Assembly: GCA_000611775.1 (NCBI GenBank)
Contig: KK106981.1
Location: 1,669,507-1,733,506, forward strand
DNA length: 64,000 nt
Direction of reading: 5' to 3'
From: Umbilicaria muhlenbergii
Taxonomy: Eukaryota; Ascomycota; Lecanoromycetes; Umbilicariales; Umbilicariaceae
Made by a program: the position numbers and the translations under genes. Positions 45,332 through 56,184 of this stretch are shown piece by piece. Under the pieces are notes generated by a model. It saw nothing but the letters and a program-made list of their open reading frames with translations. It did no database searches and was not told the origin of the DNA. Numbering within the stretch: the first letter of the stretch is position 1; each line of letters starts with the position of its first letter.

Positions 45332-46734
45332 TAACCTGAATCACTGCGTCGCAATCAAGGCGACGTCTTGATAGGAAGTTGATAAGCCATGCAGGAAACG
45401 CTCTCCGAGGAGGATGGAATAGTACGGAGCGGCGTGCACAAGTCTCTCTGGCTTTCAGGAGAGATTGTTGTCGTCTCCGTGAGCCGCAGGTTCTATATGG
45501 TGGTGATGGTACAAAGGAATGGATCGCAATAGGCGGCACTGCCGTGGCGGCAAATGAATCAAAGAGCGTCAAGGCCGCTGGGCTTGATGGGTGACTTTGC
45601 ACACGCGTGATGGCCGGAAGGAGCCGTGCGTGGGCAGTTGGGTGTGGTATGATGGTGCGTGGGCAGTAGTGCAGTGTTGGCCGACGATGGAGTTGACGCC
45701 TTCGATGGCGGCGATGTGGGTGGACGGGTGGTTTAGAAAGGAGAGGGGACACGAAGATCTGGGTCATGGCGAACTCCCTGAGGTATTAAGTTCATTCTGG
45801 TGACAGGCTCGATTGAGCCCGAAATCCTCTGATGCGTGCAACTGCTAATCATGTCTTCCCAGCGGCCTTGCCTCGCGCAAAAAAACGTGAATAATAAAAA
45901 CATTACTACTGGAATTACTCCGGAGGATTATTGCGCGTGATTACGGTTCTATTATTCGTGTCCGCGGGGGGAATGATGGGGGTTCTGGTGTTCCTGTCTC
46001 AGAGGTATCGATGGATCTTCACGCCTTCTCCGGTCGCATCGAGGCTGCCAGTGCGCCGTACCGTCACTCGAATAATATTCAGCTTGTTGCAACGAGACGT
46101 TCGCTTCGGTTACGATGATATCGATTCGGGCAGCCGGGCTAGCCCTCTTACAGCCTAGCGTCACGCCTGCTGCCTTGGTACTCCGGAAGCCTCCCCCTGC
46201 CCCCTTCGCATTCCCTTCTCCATCTGCAAGGCCGGCCACCTTGTCTCGTGCCTCATGCAGTGCACGAGGCCCTTCAATCATCATCGCTGCCACGTCTTCT
46301 AGTCTTGAGGCGGACTTAGTGCACATCAGCCAACTTTCCAGGATAATTCAGAACCACTGCATCAGAGGCGAGGGGCCATGAGATCGTGGAAGTAAGCGAA
46401 TCGACGGGGGAACGTCGGGGGTTGGAACTATTCAGACTACAGATTACCCCTTGTTGTGCACTTTTCACGAAGACACACAGGGCACAGGCTCCCTTAGGCG
46501 ACATCCTACCTCGACTACATGGTCGCTTCTGATAATGCGACCGGCACGTACTGCAAGGTAAGGCAAGTAGTGAAGCGAAATCTGTAGCTTTCTAATTCTG
46601 CGTACGATGTTATGCCATACAAAAACACATCTTTGGCCGCATTCCCCGTCTAGACCCTAGATCCAAACGCCGGCCGGTGAAGATACCACTGATTCACCCA
46701 TGGTATCATATTCGCCTATCCAATGCCTAAATCG
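45332..46734. other. Intergenic region upstream of INO80
   Basis: 1.4 kb that includes the INO80 promoter/leader and the NHX1 3' UTR. An AT-rich patch lies near 45885-45925. Open frames here are low-complexity shadows. No gene is seen. Confidence 0.5.
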
Positions 46735-49067
46735 CTATGCACCGCTGCCATGCCCTCCATTGCCTCCTCCACCGCCCTTGTGATTCTGGTCAAGCAGTAG
46801 CTTCGGCTTGATGAAACCTTCGTCCAGCTGTTTGAACCAGGCAGCATGATCTTCCGATGTCCCGGAGAAGAACTGGCTGATCGCGCCGGTTGCAGTCAGT
46901 TGACTTTCTCCACCGTCGCCATGGCCTGACGTACCGGAGGTGGGATACAGGCCCGGCTCGGAGGTTGATCCCGGGGCGCCTCCTGGAGGCGGCGAATGGT
47001 TCCTCTTTGGCGACCGCCTCGGGACCGCCGGGGGCAAGTCACTGTCGGAGTATAGATCCTCTTCGTCACTTAGTGTACTGTCTCGGCCGAGTAGGTTTAG
47101 CTCTGCAGCGTCTCGATCTTTTTGACTAATCGATGAGTTTTTGCGTCCTGCCAACGCCGAACCAGGTCGTATCGGTGGGCTTTGACTACTGTTGCCACTA
47201 CTGTAGGTGCCGAGCCCTGCTCTTGGCCCGCCATTCGAGCGAACATCGACTCTGTTGAGGGCAACAGATTGGTCGTTGCGCTGCGGTTTGTGGCCCACTG
47301 CGTTACCAGCTCGCTTGTAGTACGTCCCGCCTGTAGCAGTCTCGATGTCGAATTCATCGTCCGAGTCGATCTCCTCCACCACGCCAGTCCGAATCCCCAG
47401 GATTTCAAGCATACGCGCAGTAGTACCGCCAAAAATAATAACAGTAAGCACAACGACGACAAGGACGGTCGCTTTGAGCGCTGGACCGTTAGGTCCTGTC
47501 AGGCCTGCTGCAAGGGCGACACCAACAGCACCCCGTAGGCCAGCCCAGAATAACATGGCCTGATAGGATGAAGGAAGCTCGTCTGCCACCTCTTTTCCGC
47601 GTCTCTTAGCACGGTATCGAATAAACCAATTGATGGCCTTCGATAGAGGGAACACAGCTGCCCATCGTGCAGCACATATGCCCAACACAGTAACTAGAAT
47701 GAAGAGAGGCTTAAAATTCAGTTCTTGCTCGGTGAACAGTGTCAGCCCAAGGTAGATGAAGATGAAATTCTCGGATAGTTGAGCGAGAACCTGGAACATG
47801 TATTTCGTAGTGAGCTGTGTTCGTCGTGACATGTTGTAATAGGCGTAGTGTTTGAGTGTGATACCGCAGAATAGGAGAGCCACAATGCCTAACACGATTA
47901 ATGAGTATAGCTATGCATTATAACATCCTTGGTTAATGCGCAGGACTCACCAGACATGTACACGCCATTTGCAAAGAAATAGCTCGCATACGCAATCAAA
48001 AACACCAGGCAACTCTCGATCTTGGGAAATCGGCGCACGAGCGTATACTTCAGGCCAAGAGCTGTTCCTATCCCAACCGCAACTCCTATCATGAGACTAC
48101 CAAAGAAAACAAGTAAGAAGGTGCCGATGGCTTCGAAGAAGCTGATGATGCTCAAAGATCCTCCTTTAGCACTTCCTGGTTTATATCTTTGCGCCGTCTC
48201 GAATAACACAATGGCAATTGCATCATTAAGTATAGATTCTCCAAATATGACGGTGTACAGCTTTGGATCAACTTTGTAGGTATTGAATATGGCGAGTATC
48301 GTGACAGGGTCTGTTGCGGAAAGCGTAGCACCGATTGAGAATGCCTCGACAAAGGAGATGCTGAAACCATCTAGAGGTATTCGAGTCCAGAGGTATAGCA
48401 ATACGCCCAAAACGACAGCCGAGATGAAGGTGCCAGCAAAGGCGAAGGTGAGAATCGTCCCTATGTTTCGGAAGAAATTTGCCTTGATCGACCGGTCAGC
48501 TAGATGCTGTAAGATCGGGCTAGGGTTGACATACTTGGTGCAATTCATACCCAGAAGCGAGGATTATTGGAGGTAGAAGAAGATTGAAGAAAAATTGATA
48601 GTCGAAGCTGACTGAGTCCTGGATGGAGGTCCCAGGAGTAAGTCGTATGACAAGTCCCACGATCATACCTAGTCATACGGTCAGTATCAAGGGGATGATA
48701 TAAGGTGTCTAAATCGTCCAAGAGGCCCACCAGCGAATATTGAGATGACGGTCTCATGCACCGCCTGGATCTTCTTCTGTTGCAGCATGTAACTGGTGAA
48801 TAGGGCGATGATCAATAACATGATCAATATGAACAAGGCCCATGATGAGAATATCTCCTTCTGCCCAGCCTCAGGCACGGCTGCAAATTTATGTTAGCTT
48901 ATCACGATCGATACTTCCGAGGTCACTGTTGGAGTGCACACCATCGTCGGGATCGGTATCTTCGACCTGCCTTCCTATAGACAGCACGTATTAGCCCTGC
49001 TGACTGGGAGACTGGCGCAGATGGGCATACTTAGCAGCTCAACCGCAGCCCCTGCCATAGAGGCCAT
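46735..49067 (-). CDS. NHX1: NHX1-type endosomal/vacuolar Na+(K+)/H+ exchanger
   Basis: CPA1-family antiporter of late endosomes and vacuole, controlling lumenal pH and protein trafficking. Six exons (49067-49031, 48974-48906, 48880-48731, 48668-48535, 48482-47951, 47888-46735) give 691 residues. Family motifs: EIFSSWALFILIMLL, KIQAVHETVISIFAG, FFFNLLLPPIILASGYELHQ (amiloride-site region), ATLSATDPVTILAIF, GESILNDAIAIVLFE (ion-binding ND), GIVALLFCGITLKHYAYYNMS, LSENFIFIYLG, FWAGLRGAVGVALA and the cytosolic DSDDEFDIE. About 11-12 membrane helices are expected. The C-tail is long, Ser/Pro/Gly-rich and ends in a poly-Gly run. The first two small exons are the least certain: they give an acidic lead (VEDTDPDDG) like yeast Nhx1 but no clear signal peptide. 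Confidence 0.93.
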
Positions 49068-50160
49068 TGTAGAGGTGATGGCTTTGGTCGGTATCGTTAC
49101 GATGAGAACAACAGCATCAGTGAGTCCATGGAAGCCGATCTCCGTCTCCTACAAACCAACAGGGTGCGCCTGGACAGATACTCTCGCCTGCCGCCGTTGC
49201 TGCAATGTAGCCGTTGGAATCGAATATGCCACAGTGGTCGAGGCCGACCGCCGTAAAAGCTCACAATAAGCGCGGCGCGTTTGTAGAGCACTCCCGCCCC
49301 GCGATTCCTAAATCTTGATTCCCAGGGAATCGTAGCTGGGGGCCTCACCCTGAAGCCATACCCTTTGTAGAGGCCACTTGCATAATGTAACCTACGACAT
49401 TCAGCCCCTTCACTTTCCTACAAGTAGGTGTCAAAGGGCGCCCATCTCCCAGAACGTGACACCTTCCAAATCATTGCTCTTGACGTTCTGCAGAAGTGCC
49501 GGCTTATAAGTGTTATGGCAGGACTCCGGCCCAGTTACACAGACCCCTGGAGACCCCTAGGGAGATCCCTGGAGACCCCCACGATTGCCATCTCGGTTAG
49601 AGCCGCCAGGCCTGCTTTAAGGCTGCGATTACTCCAAGTATCATGTCATGGATGGCGGGGAGCAGTCCAAGTTGCGCCCGCCAAACGGGAGGGGCGGAGT
49701 ACTGCACTGCTGCCTCCACAAGTATTGCTACACTGACCAAAGCACTCATCTTTCAAAGCGCACAAGACGGGTACAAACGACCCCGTGCATGCCTATCTCC
49801 CATCTGATGCACTGTTCGTCTCTTAACCTTGTCGTTTGATAAGCTTGACCTCAAATCTGCAAAAAGGTTGCCAAAACTGACACAGGGTCCACCCTCGTGC
49901 TACCAGTAACACGTTCACTCTCCACTTGACCATGAGTGCACACCATACCGGCTCAAGCAGCGCGTGAAGGATACGACGCTCATTACGAACACCGGTCATC
50001 AATCGCTCACAAAATCCTAGTGCTTTAGGGCAAGACGAGCCCAATAGTAACTACAAGTACTTCTCCCATCTCGAGTACCGAGATCGATAAACCAACCTCG
50101 CTACAACTACTCCTTTCCAAGTTGCGCACCGCCTGGACTCTGAATATAGCTTTTCTTTAG
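49068..50160. other. Divergent intergenic region of NHX1 and sugar transporter gene
   Basis: About 1.1 kb of promoter sequence for both flanking genes. It contains short direct copies of CCTGGAGACCCC near 49546-49580. If NHX1 has a further upstream exon with a signal peptide, it would lie here (for example the ATG at about 49130 on the minus strand), but no join keeps phase. No other gene is seen. Confidence 0.45.
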
Positions 50161-52313
50161 ATGGCCCATGATCTTTCAGACTCCTTGAAACTACGACTCT
50201 CAAACGAATCACCGCCCCAGTACGAAGAGGCCGAAACACGCTCGGAACCAGCGCTAGAATCAAGTTCATCTACACCGCGGGCTAGCAGGTCCCTGGAAAT
50301 ACTAAACGAACAGTCACCTCTACTCTCTCCAAAACAATCTTCGGATGGAGAAGGTGGTGCGAGAAGGAGAGCCGACTCCCCGGCAAATGTTCTCGAGTGG
50401 AACGAGGGCGACGGGCAAGAAACAAAGAGCGTCTGGTACCTCATCTTGCTCACGCTGGGTATAGGAGGGTGAGAGTACTCTGCCCGGCCCTTGTTGTGCT
50501 TTCGCAGAGAGAGATTAAATTGGAGACTAACTGTTCCGGTGAAGATTGCAGATAGCATGGTCTGTTGAGCTGTCTAATGGATCGGTACGTTACCTCAAAT
50601 CCACGACTCGGGCAATCTGCTTTGTTCTGACAGCGCTCTCTCTAGCCATATCTGCTGTCCTTGGGAATGAGCAAAGCCCTCTTGGCTTTGGTATGGATTG
50701 CTGGGCCTTTATCAGGCACACTTGTCCAGCCATATGTCGGCATCCGCAGCGACAATTGCCGTGTATCATGGGGAAAGCGGAAGCCTTTCATGCTTGCAGG
50801 TGCTTCTGCAACGATCCTCTCACTAATGGCTTTGGCGTGGACTCGAGAGATAGTTCACAGCGTCCTAGGGAGCTTTGGTGCAGACGTGGAGTCGCACGGG
50901 GTTAAGGTGGTCACAATCACATTTGCGATTGTTTTCGTTTACATTTTGGACTTCGCAATCAACACCGGTAATTTCCTTGTCAACTGCAGCTGGATCAACT
51001 TTACTGACGGTGCACGAATAGTCCAGGCAGGTGTTCGAGCCTTTATCGTCGACAACGCGCCTACTCACCAACAAGAGGCTGCCAACGCATGGGCAGGTCG
51101 GATTACTGGAGTGGGCAACATCCTGGGATATCTGTCTGGTTACGTCAATCTTCCCAAGATTTTACCCATCTTTGGCGATACCCAATTCAAAGTCCTTTGC
51201 GTTATCGCCGCTTTCGCGCTGGGCAGCACAGTTACGATATCATGCGTCTTCATTCATGAACGCGATCCCCGTCTCGAAGGTGCCCCCTCTTCCAAAGTTG
51301 GACTCCGCTCCTTCCTTCGCCAAGTCTTCAAATCAATGAAGCGTCTCCCGCCTCAGATCCGGAAGGTTTGCGAAGTTCAATTCTTCAACTGGATCGGCTG
51401 GTTCCCCTTTCTCTTTTACATCACAACGTACATCGGCCAAATCTACGTGAACCCGATCTTCGCCAAGAATCCAGATCTCTCCCCAGCCGAAATCGATGCT
51501 GCTTGGGAAAGCGCCACCCGGGTTGGTACCTTTGCTCTCCTGATCTTCGCAATCACCTCCTTCGCCTCCAACATCCTTCTCCCGTTTATTGTCGTTCCGA
51601 CCTATCAAGCCCCACCAAAACCGGCAGTAGACAGCTTCCGCTCCTCTGGCATGCATCATCCTCGACCATCTACCCCTGGTACACCAGGTACTATGTCAGC
51701 CTCGATGACATCATTCTTTCCTGTGACCGCCCCTGAAACCCATTCACGCCTCGCGCGCCTCCTCTCCGCCTTGCAAATTCCCTGGCTTACGCTGCGCCGC
51801 GCCTGGCTACTCTCACATCTCCTTTTCGCAGTGTGTATGTTTCTTACCTTCTTCATTACGTCCACAGAAGGGGCCACCGCACTGGTCGGTCTCATCGGGT
51901 TAGCTTGGGCTCTTTCGCTGTGGGCACCGTTCGCACTTATTAGCGCCGAAATCAGCAAGCGTGATGCTGACGCTCGAGTACGTCGGCGGCGGCAGGATGT
52001 TTATCGGGCGAACAACGGAGACAACAGTTACGACAACGATAATGATGCGGATGGCGGTGAGGATCAAGCAGGCGTCATCCTCGGCCTGCACAACGTGGCA
52101 ATCGCATCCCCTCAGATCATCGCAACGTTGGTCAGCAGTGCGATCTTCCACGCGGCGCAAAAAGCAAGAGGTACTGCGGGCGATAACAGCGTAGCGTGGG
52201 TCTTAAGATTTGGCGGCTGTGCAGCGCTGGTGGCGGCTTATATGACGAGTCGGCTTGCTGAGGAAGGGCGTGATGGCAAGGAGAATGAAGGGGATGCGAA
52301 CGGCGTGGTATAA
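50161..52313 (+). CDS. SUT1-like sucrose/alpha-glucoside:H+ symporter (MFS/GPH)
   Basis: Membrane transporter related to plant sucrose carriers and fission yeast Sut1 (maltose/sucrose uptake). Four exons (50161-50468, 50545-50584, 50646-50967, 51022-52313) give 653 residues. The N-terminal about 90 residues are hydrophilic and Ser/Glu-rich. The core shows LQIAWSVELSNGSPYLLSLGMSK (TM1), QPYVGIRSDNCRVSWGKRKPFMLAG (the R-x-D...GKRRPF loop of this family), DFAINTVQAGVRAFIVDNAP, and FFNWIGWFPFLFYITTYIGQIYV, with about 12 helices and a long central loop (about residues 380-430). Intron 3 (50968-51021, 54 nt) is in frame and stop-free; splicing is inferred because GNFLVNCSWINFTDGARI interrupts a conserved DFAINT-VQAG junction. 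Substrate is by family only. Confidence 0.9.
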
Positions 52314-52899
52314 GCTCGTGGCTTCCTGGACCGGTGGAATATGCGCTGCGCGCCAAGCTGGCCTGAGACGGCCGACGAGTGGCGTTATGGTGTTGGCTGA
52401 GGACTGTATTTTGGTATAGAGTATTCATGAACGTGATCAATCACACAAAGCACACTACGTGCGTGATCGACAAGCCCTGTGATACTGTACTTACCAGGAT
52501 TTTGGATCTTAGATGGTCCAAGCAAATGTTGTATGAAAGTATTAGGTAGCCTTCCTTTATAGGCCCCATGATTTCAGCGTTGCAGATGTACATGGTCACT
52601 GGGTACCACCGGTTGTTGTTCTGCAATGACTTCTGACTGGTGCTTGACAGCTGTGACAGGGCTGGGATGCCCCAAGGCACTACCGGCGCTTACCAGATCC
52701 GGAAGCGGCTTGGCGATGTTCGGGACAAGTCACCTTTCTCGCCTTTGTGATGAACGCTTGAATCCTCCGGAGTAGAACGCTCACGTCGGCCTCCTCCAAA
52801 CAAGGCGATGCATGTCGAGTTGAGGACGAGCTCAGATTTAGCCAGGCATGCCGAGTCCACGAGCCATTCACGACGCCTGAGAAGAAAAGAGAATGAAGC
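52314..52899. other. Intergenic region upstream of SUN-domain gene
   Basis: 586 bases holding the 3' UTR of the transporter gene and the promoter of the SUN-domain gene. No gene is seen. Confidence 0.5.
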
Positions 52900-55800
52900 A
52901 TGCCAAAGGTTCGCGGTCATGCTTTTGTAGCAGTCATACTGCTGCTTGTTAATGGGATCCCATGCATCCATGCGCAACCCACCGTGGCATCAAGCCTAGC
53001 CGATCACGGCTCTCCCCTTCCTCCTGTGTCCACATGTCCGGCGGGGACAGTCAACTACATAACGCAGACACTACCCCAGCAATGCTTCAAGACTGCTTGG
53101 ACCGAAGGCACCGCTTCGAAATCCTCGGCGGGCAAGTTCGAGCAGAGCACAAGTGATGAGCAAAACGCCAAAACTGTGGGCTCGAATATAGAACTGGAGA
53201 GGCACAATGCAGCTACTGCGACTGGTCGAACGGGCGAGGGCGGTGCTTCGACAACCACGACCGCCTCTGAAGCGGCAGATGGTTCTGATGAACTATCCTC
53301 TCTATCAGGCAATCCAACAGCTTCCTCTACGATAGCTTCGGACATGCCGGCTTCTACTCAGGAGGCCGATCCTGGCAGCGATAGCGACTCGCCTTTGGAC
53401 AACGCCCTCTTCCTCTCCTTCGAAGACTGGAAGAAACAGAACCTTGCTAAGGCAGGCCAGTCTGCCGATCTTATCGGCCATGGACGTACCCAACCAGGTG
53501 ACTCAGAGCCACGACGGAGGCCTGGAAGCATAAACCTTGCTCTCGACTCGTTGGGCGAAGATACAGAGATTGAGCTCGATTTCAGTGGGTTTGTAAACCC
53601 AGCTACTGCGGCGAATGCTTTGGTTCCGCCAAAGACGGAGTTGGGTGCCGACGTTCAAGAGCCTGATATTAAGAACGATGCAGAAAAGCAGGATGCGGAA
53701 TTACAGGGCACGACTCAACGGAGCAAAGATGCTGGCATAACCTGCAAAGAGCGTTCTAATTACGCATCCTTTGATTGCGCGGCAACGGTTCTCAAGACCA
53801 ATCCCGAATGCAAAGGTGCTACCTCGGTTCTTGTGGAAAACAAGGATAGCTACATGCTGAATGAGTGCTCCGCCAAAAACAAGTTCCTCATTGTCGAGCT
53901 TTGTGATGACATTCTTGTTGATACCGTAGTCCTTGCAAACTTGGAATTCTTCAGCTCGACGTTCCGTTCCTTCAAAGTCAGCGTTTCAGATAGGTATCCG
54001 GTCAAGATTGAAAGATGGAAAGAGCTTGGGACCTTTGTAGCTAGAAACAGTCGAGAGGTACAAGCTTTCGCAATTGAGAACCCTCTGATCTGGGCTCGGT
54101 ACCTACGTATCGAATTTCTCACTCATTTTGGCAACGAGTACTACTGCCCGATCAGTCTGCTGAGGGTCCATGGAACAACAATGATCGAAGAGTTCAGACA
54201 CCAGGAAGAATCTGTATCGGGGGAAGATGATTTTGATAAGCAGACAAAAGCGGAAGGTGCTGGAGATGAAGGGGCAGCCGTTGCGGATGTCAAGCAGGAC
54301 CAAGCCCTACCCTCGGAGGAACAGAGCAGCCAGGACTTATCTGATACAACAGACAATATGGTGGAATCTTTAATTAACCCTACGCTAGCGGTAGAAAGTA
54401 TCAATGACTCGTTGAAGTCACCGGAGTCACGGGCTTCTGGTTTCACCCCGATCACCTCTTCTTGGGATCAGTCACAAGTAATCTTCGGTATCGTGAACAC
54501 AAATGACCCCGTCTGCTATCTCAACGAGCACTATGCAGAGGCTTCGCCTCTATTGAGTGAGCCATCGGTAGGAGTCGAAGCGAACATTATGAACGGGGTG
54601 ATTCAGGAAACAGTCTCTATCACCGCATCTGAAGACTTCTCGAGTACGACCAATCTACCATCTCAATCAAGCACTCATACCGCAACTCCAGCAACCATGT
54701 CATCTTCCTCAGTCTCCTCTTTTAACAGTCCAGAAATGAAGCACGACACCTCAATTCCACCATCTACCAATCTGCCACCCAAAATCCAATCGAACCAGAC
54801 AGAACCAGTCCCCATGAAACCACCAGCGTCCCAAACACAGCCATCAGCAGCAAACCCAACAACCCAAGAATCATTTTTCAAGTCCATCCACAAGCGCCTC
54901 CAGCTTCTCGAATCCAACTCCACGCTTTCACTGCAATATATCGAAGAACAATCCCGCATTCTCCGCGATGCCTTTAACAAAGTTGAAAAGCGTCAACTAG
55001 CCAAAACCACCAATTTCCTCGAAACACTCAACGCTACGGTTCTCAGCGAGTTACGAGACTTCCGGCATCAATATGATCAGATCTGGCAATCCACTGTCCT
55101 CGAACTCTCCTCGCAACGCGAGCAATCCCAGCACGAAATCGTTGCCCTCAGCGCCCGGCTAAGTCTCCTAGCAGATGAAATATTATTTCAAAAGCGCATG
55201 GCTATCCTACAATTCACGCTCATCCTTCTTTGTCTCGGCCTCGTCATCTTCTCGCGCAGCACAAGCGCAGCCGGGATGAGCTATCTAGAACTCCCGCCTC
55301 TGGCACAAAACACAGTCAACAAACCATCCCAGAACATACCCCACTATTCCACATTCGAGACGCCGCCTACCAGCCCCTCTTCCACCGGACCCACTTCTAG
55401 ATACGGTATCTCTACCGCTCGCGGCAGGAACACATCCGAGGACTCAAAGGGCACAACTCGAAGCCCCTCCGACGACAGGACCGGGAGCCCTGCGGTCGCA
55501 CACTCGCCGCCTACACCCTCTTCGGAGCACGAACTACATTCCGACGCCGACGAGTCCGGCGGACAACGATCATTGAGTCCGCCACTCAGTGATAGCCCTG
55601 AAGCGGACGTGCGGCCGCGCGAGGCCAAGAGCGGTCCGGCTACTCCGAGCGGGATGAGGATGGCGCTGGATGCGATGGAGTTTGGTCGGAGTGATGATGA
55701 TGAAGAAGAAAATAATACTTTGAGATCTTTTGAGGAGTCTCCGAGGAGGGAAAGCTTGTTGAGTGAGAATCTGGCACCGGATGATGCCGATGATAGATGA
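52900..55800 (+). CDS. SLP1: SLP1-type SUN-domain ER membrane protein
   Basis: SUN-like protein of the ER, related to yeast Slp1 and metazoan OPT/SUCO, which protect or fold soluble ER proteins. Single exon of 966 residues. Signal peptide is about 1-25 (HAFVAVILLLVNGIPCIHA). The conserved FLSFEDWKKQNL motif is at about 169. The SUN domain covers about 280-430: CKERSNYASFDCAATVLKTN, NKDSYMLNECSAKNKFLIVELCDDILVDTVVLANLEFFSSTFRSFKVSVSDRYP, ARYLRIEFLTHFGNEYYCPISLLRVHG. A coiled-coil region (about 660-755) precedes one transmembrane helix at about 766-787, then an acidic Ser-rich cytosolic tail. All parts match the family plan. Composition is C-rich from about 54650 and G-rich after about 55620. 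Confidence 0.93.
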   Translation: MPKVRGHAFVAVILLLVNGIPCIHAQPTVASSLADHGSPLPPVSTCPAGTVNYITQTLPQQCFKTAWTEGTASKSSAGKFEQSTSDEQNAKTVGSNIELERHNAATATGRTGEGGASTTTTASEAADGSDELSSLSGNPTASSTIASDMPASTQEADPGSDSDSPLDNALFLSFEDWKKQNLAKAGQSADLIGHGRTQPGDSEPRRRPGSINLALDSLGEDTEIELDFSGFVNPATAANALVPPKTELGADVQEPDIKNDAEKQDAELQGTTQRSKDAGITCKERSNYASFDCAATVLKTNPECKGATSVLVENKDSYMLNECSAKNKFLIVELCDDILVDTVVLANLEFFSSTFRSFKVSVSDRYPVKIERWKELGTFVARNSREVQAFAIENPLIWARYLRIEFLTHFGNEYYCPISLLRVHGTTMIEEFRHQEESVSGEDDFDKQTKAEGAGDEGAAVADVKQDQALPSEEQSSQDLSDTTDNMVESLINPTLAVESINDSLKSPESRASGFTPITSSWDQSQVIFGIVNTNDPVCYLNEHYAEASPLLSEPSVGVEANIMNGVIQETVSITASEDFSSTTNLPSQSSTHTATPATMSSSSVSSFNSPEMKHDTSIPPSTNLPPKIQSNQTEPVPMKPPASQTQPSAANPTTQESFFKSIHKRLQLLESNSTLSLQYIEEQSRILRDAFNKVEKRQLAKTTNFLETLNATVLSELRDFRHQYDQIWQSTVLELSSQREQSQHEIVALSARLSLLADEILFQKRMAILQFTLILLCLGLVIFSRSTSAAGMSYLELPPLAQNTVNKPSQNIPHYSTFETPPTSPSSTGPTSRYGISTARGRNTSEDSKGTTRSPSDDRTGSPAVAHSPPTPSSEHELHSDADESGGQRSLSPPLSDSPEADVRPREAKSGPATPSGMRMALDAMEFGRSDDDEEENNTLRSFEESPRRESLLSENLAPDDADDR

Positions 55801-56184
55801 GATGGTTGGTGGGCGTTACTAGGGTTTATTTAGACTTGGGCTGTATCATATTGTTTGGCGTTCTGAACAGCACTGCCGCGAGGCTTAGATGGTTTGACCA
55901 TGCTGTTTTGTACATTGTAAATCTAGCTGGCGAAGTAGGAGATCCGAGAACTGCAACCTGTGCATTACTATATATATACAACATTGCTGTCCCTTGAGGT
56001 TCCGATGGCGGTCGAAACGATTAATCTGGATTGATTAACCCGCATTCCACCCCAACTCTCATGCCATAGCTCTCCTCCAACCCCAACACGCCCACCCAAC
56101 CCCCCACCTTCCCAACGCCACCTCCACACCGCTTGTAACCTGAACATCCACCCAACCCCCCACACCGCGAACCCCAACGCAAAA
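55801..56184. other. Convergent 3' region between SLP1 and PGS1
   Basis: 384 bases. The 56040-56180 part is C-rich on the plus strand and continues the skewed end of PGS1. No gene is seen. Confidence 0.5.
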
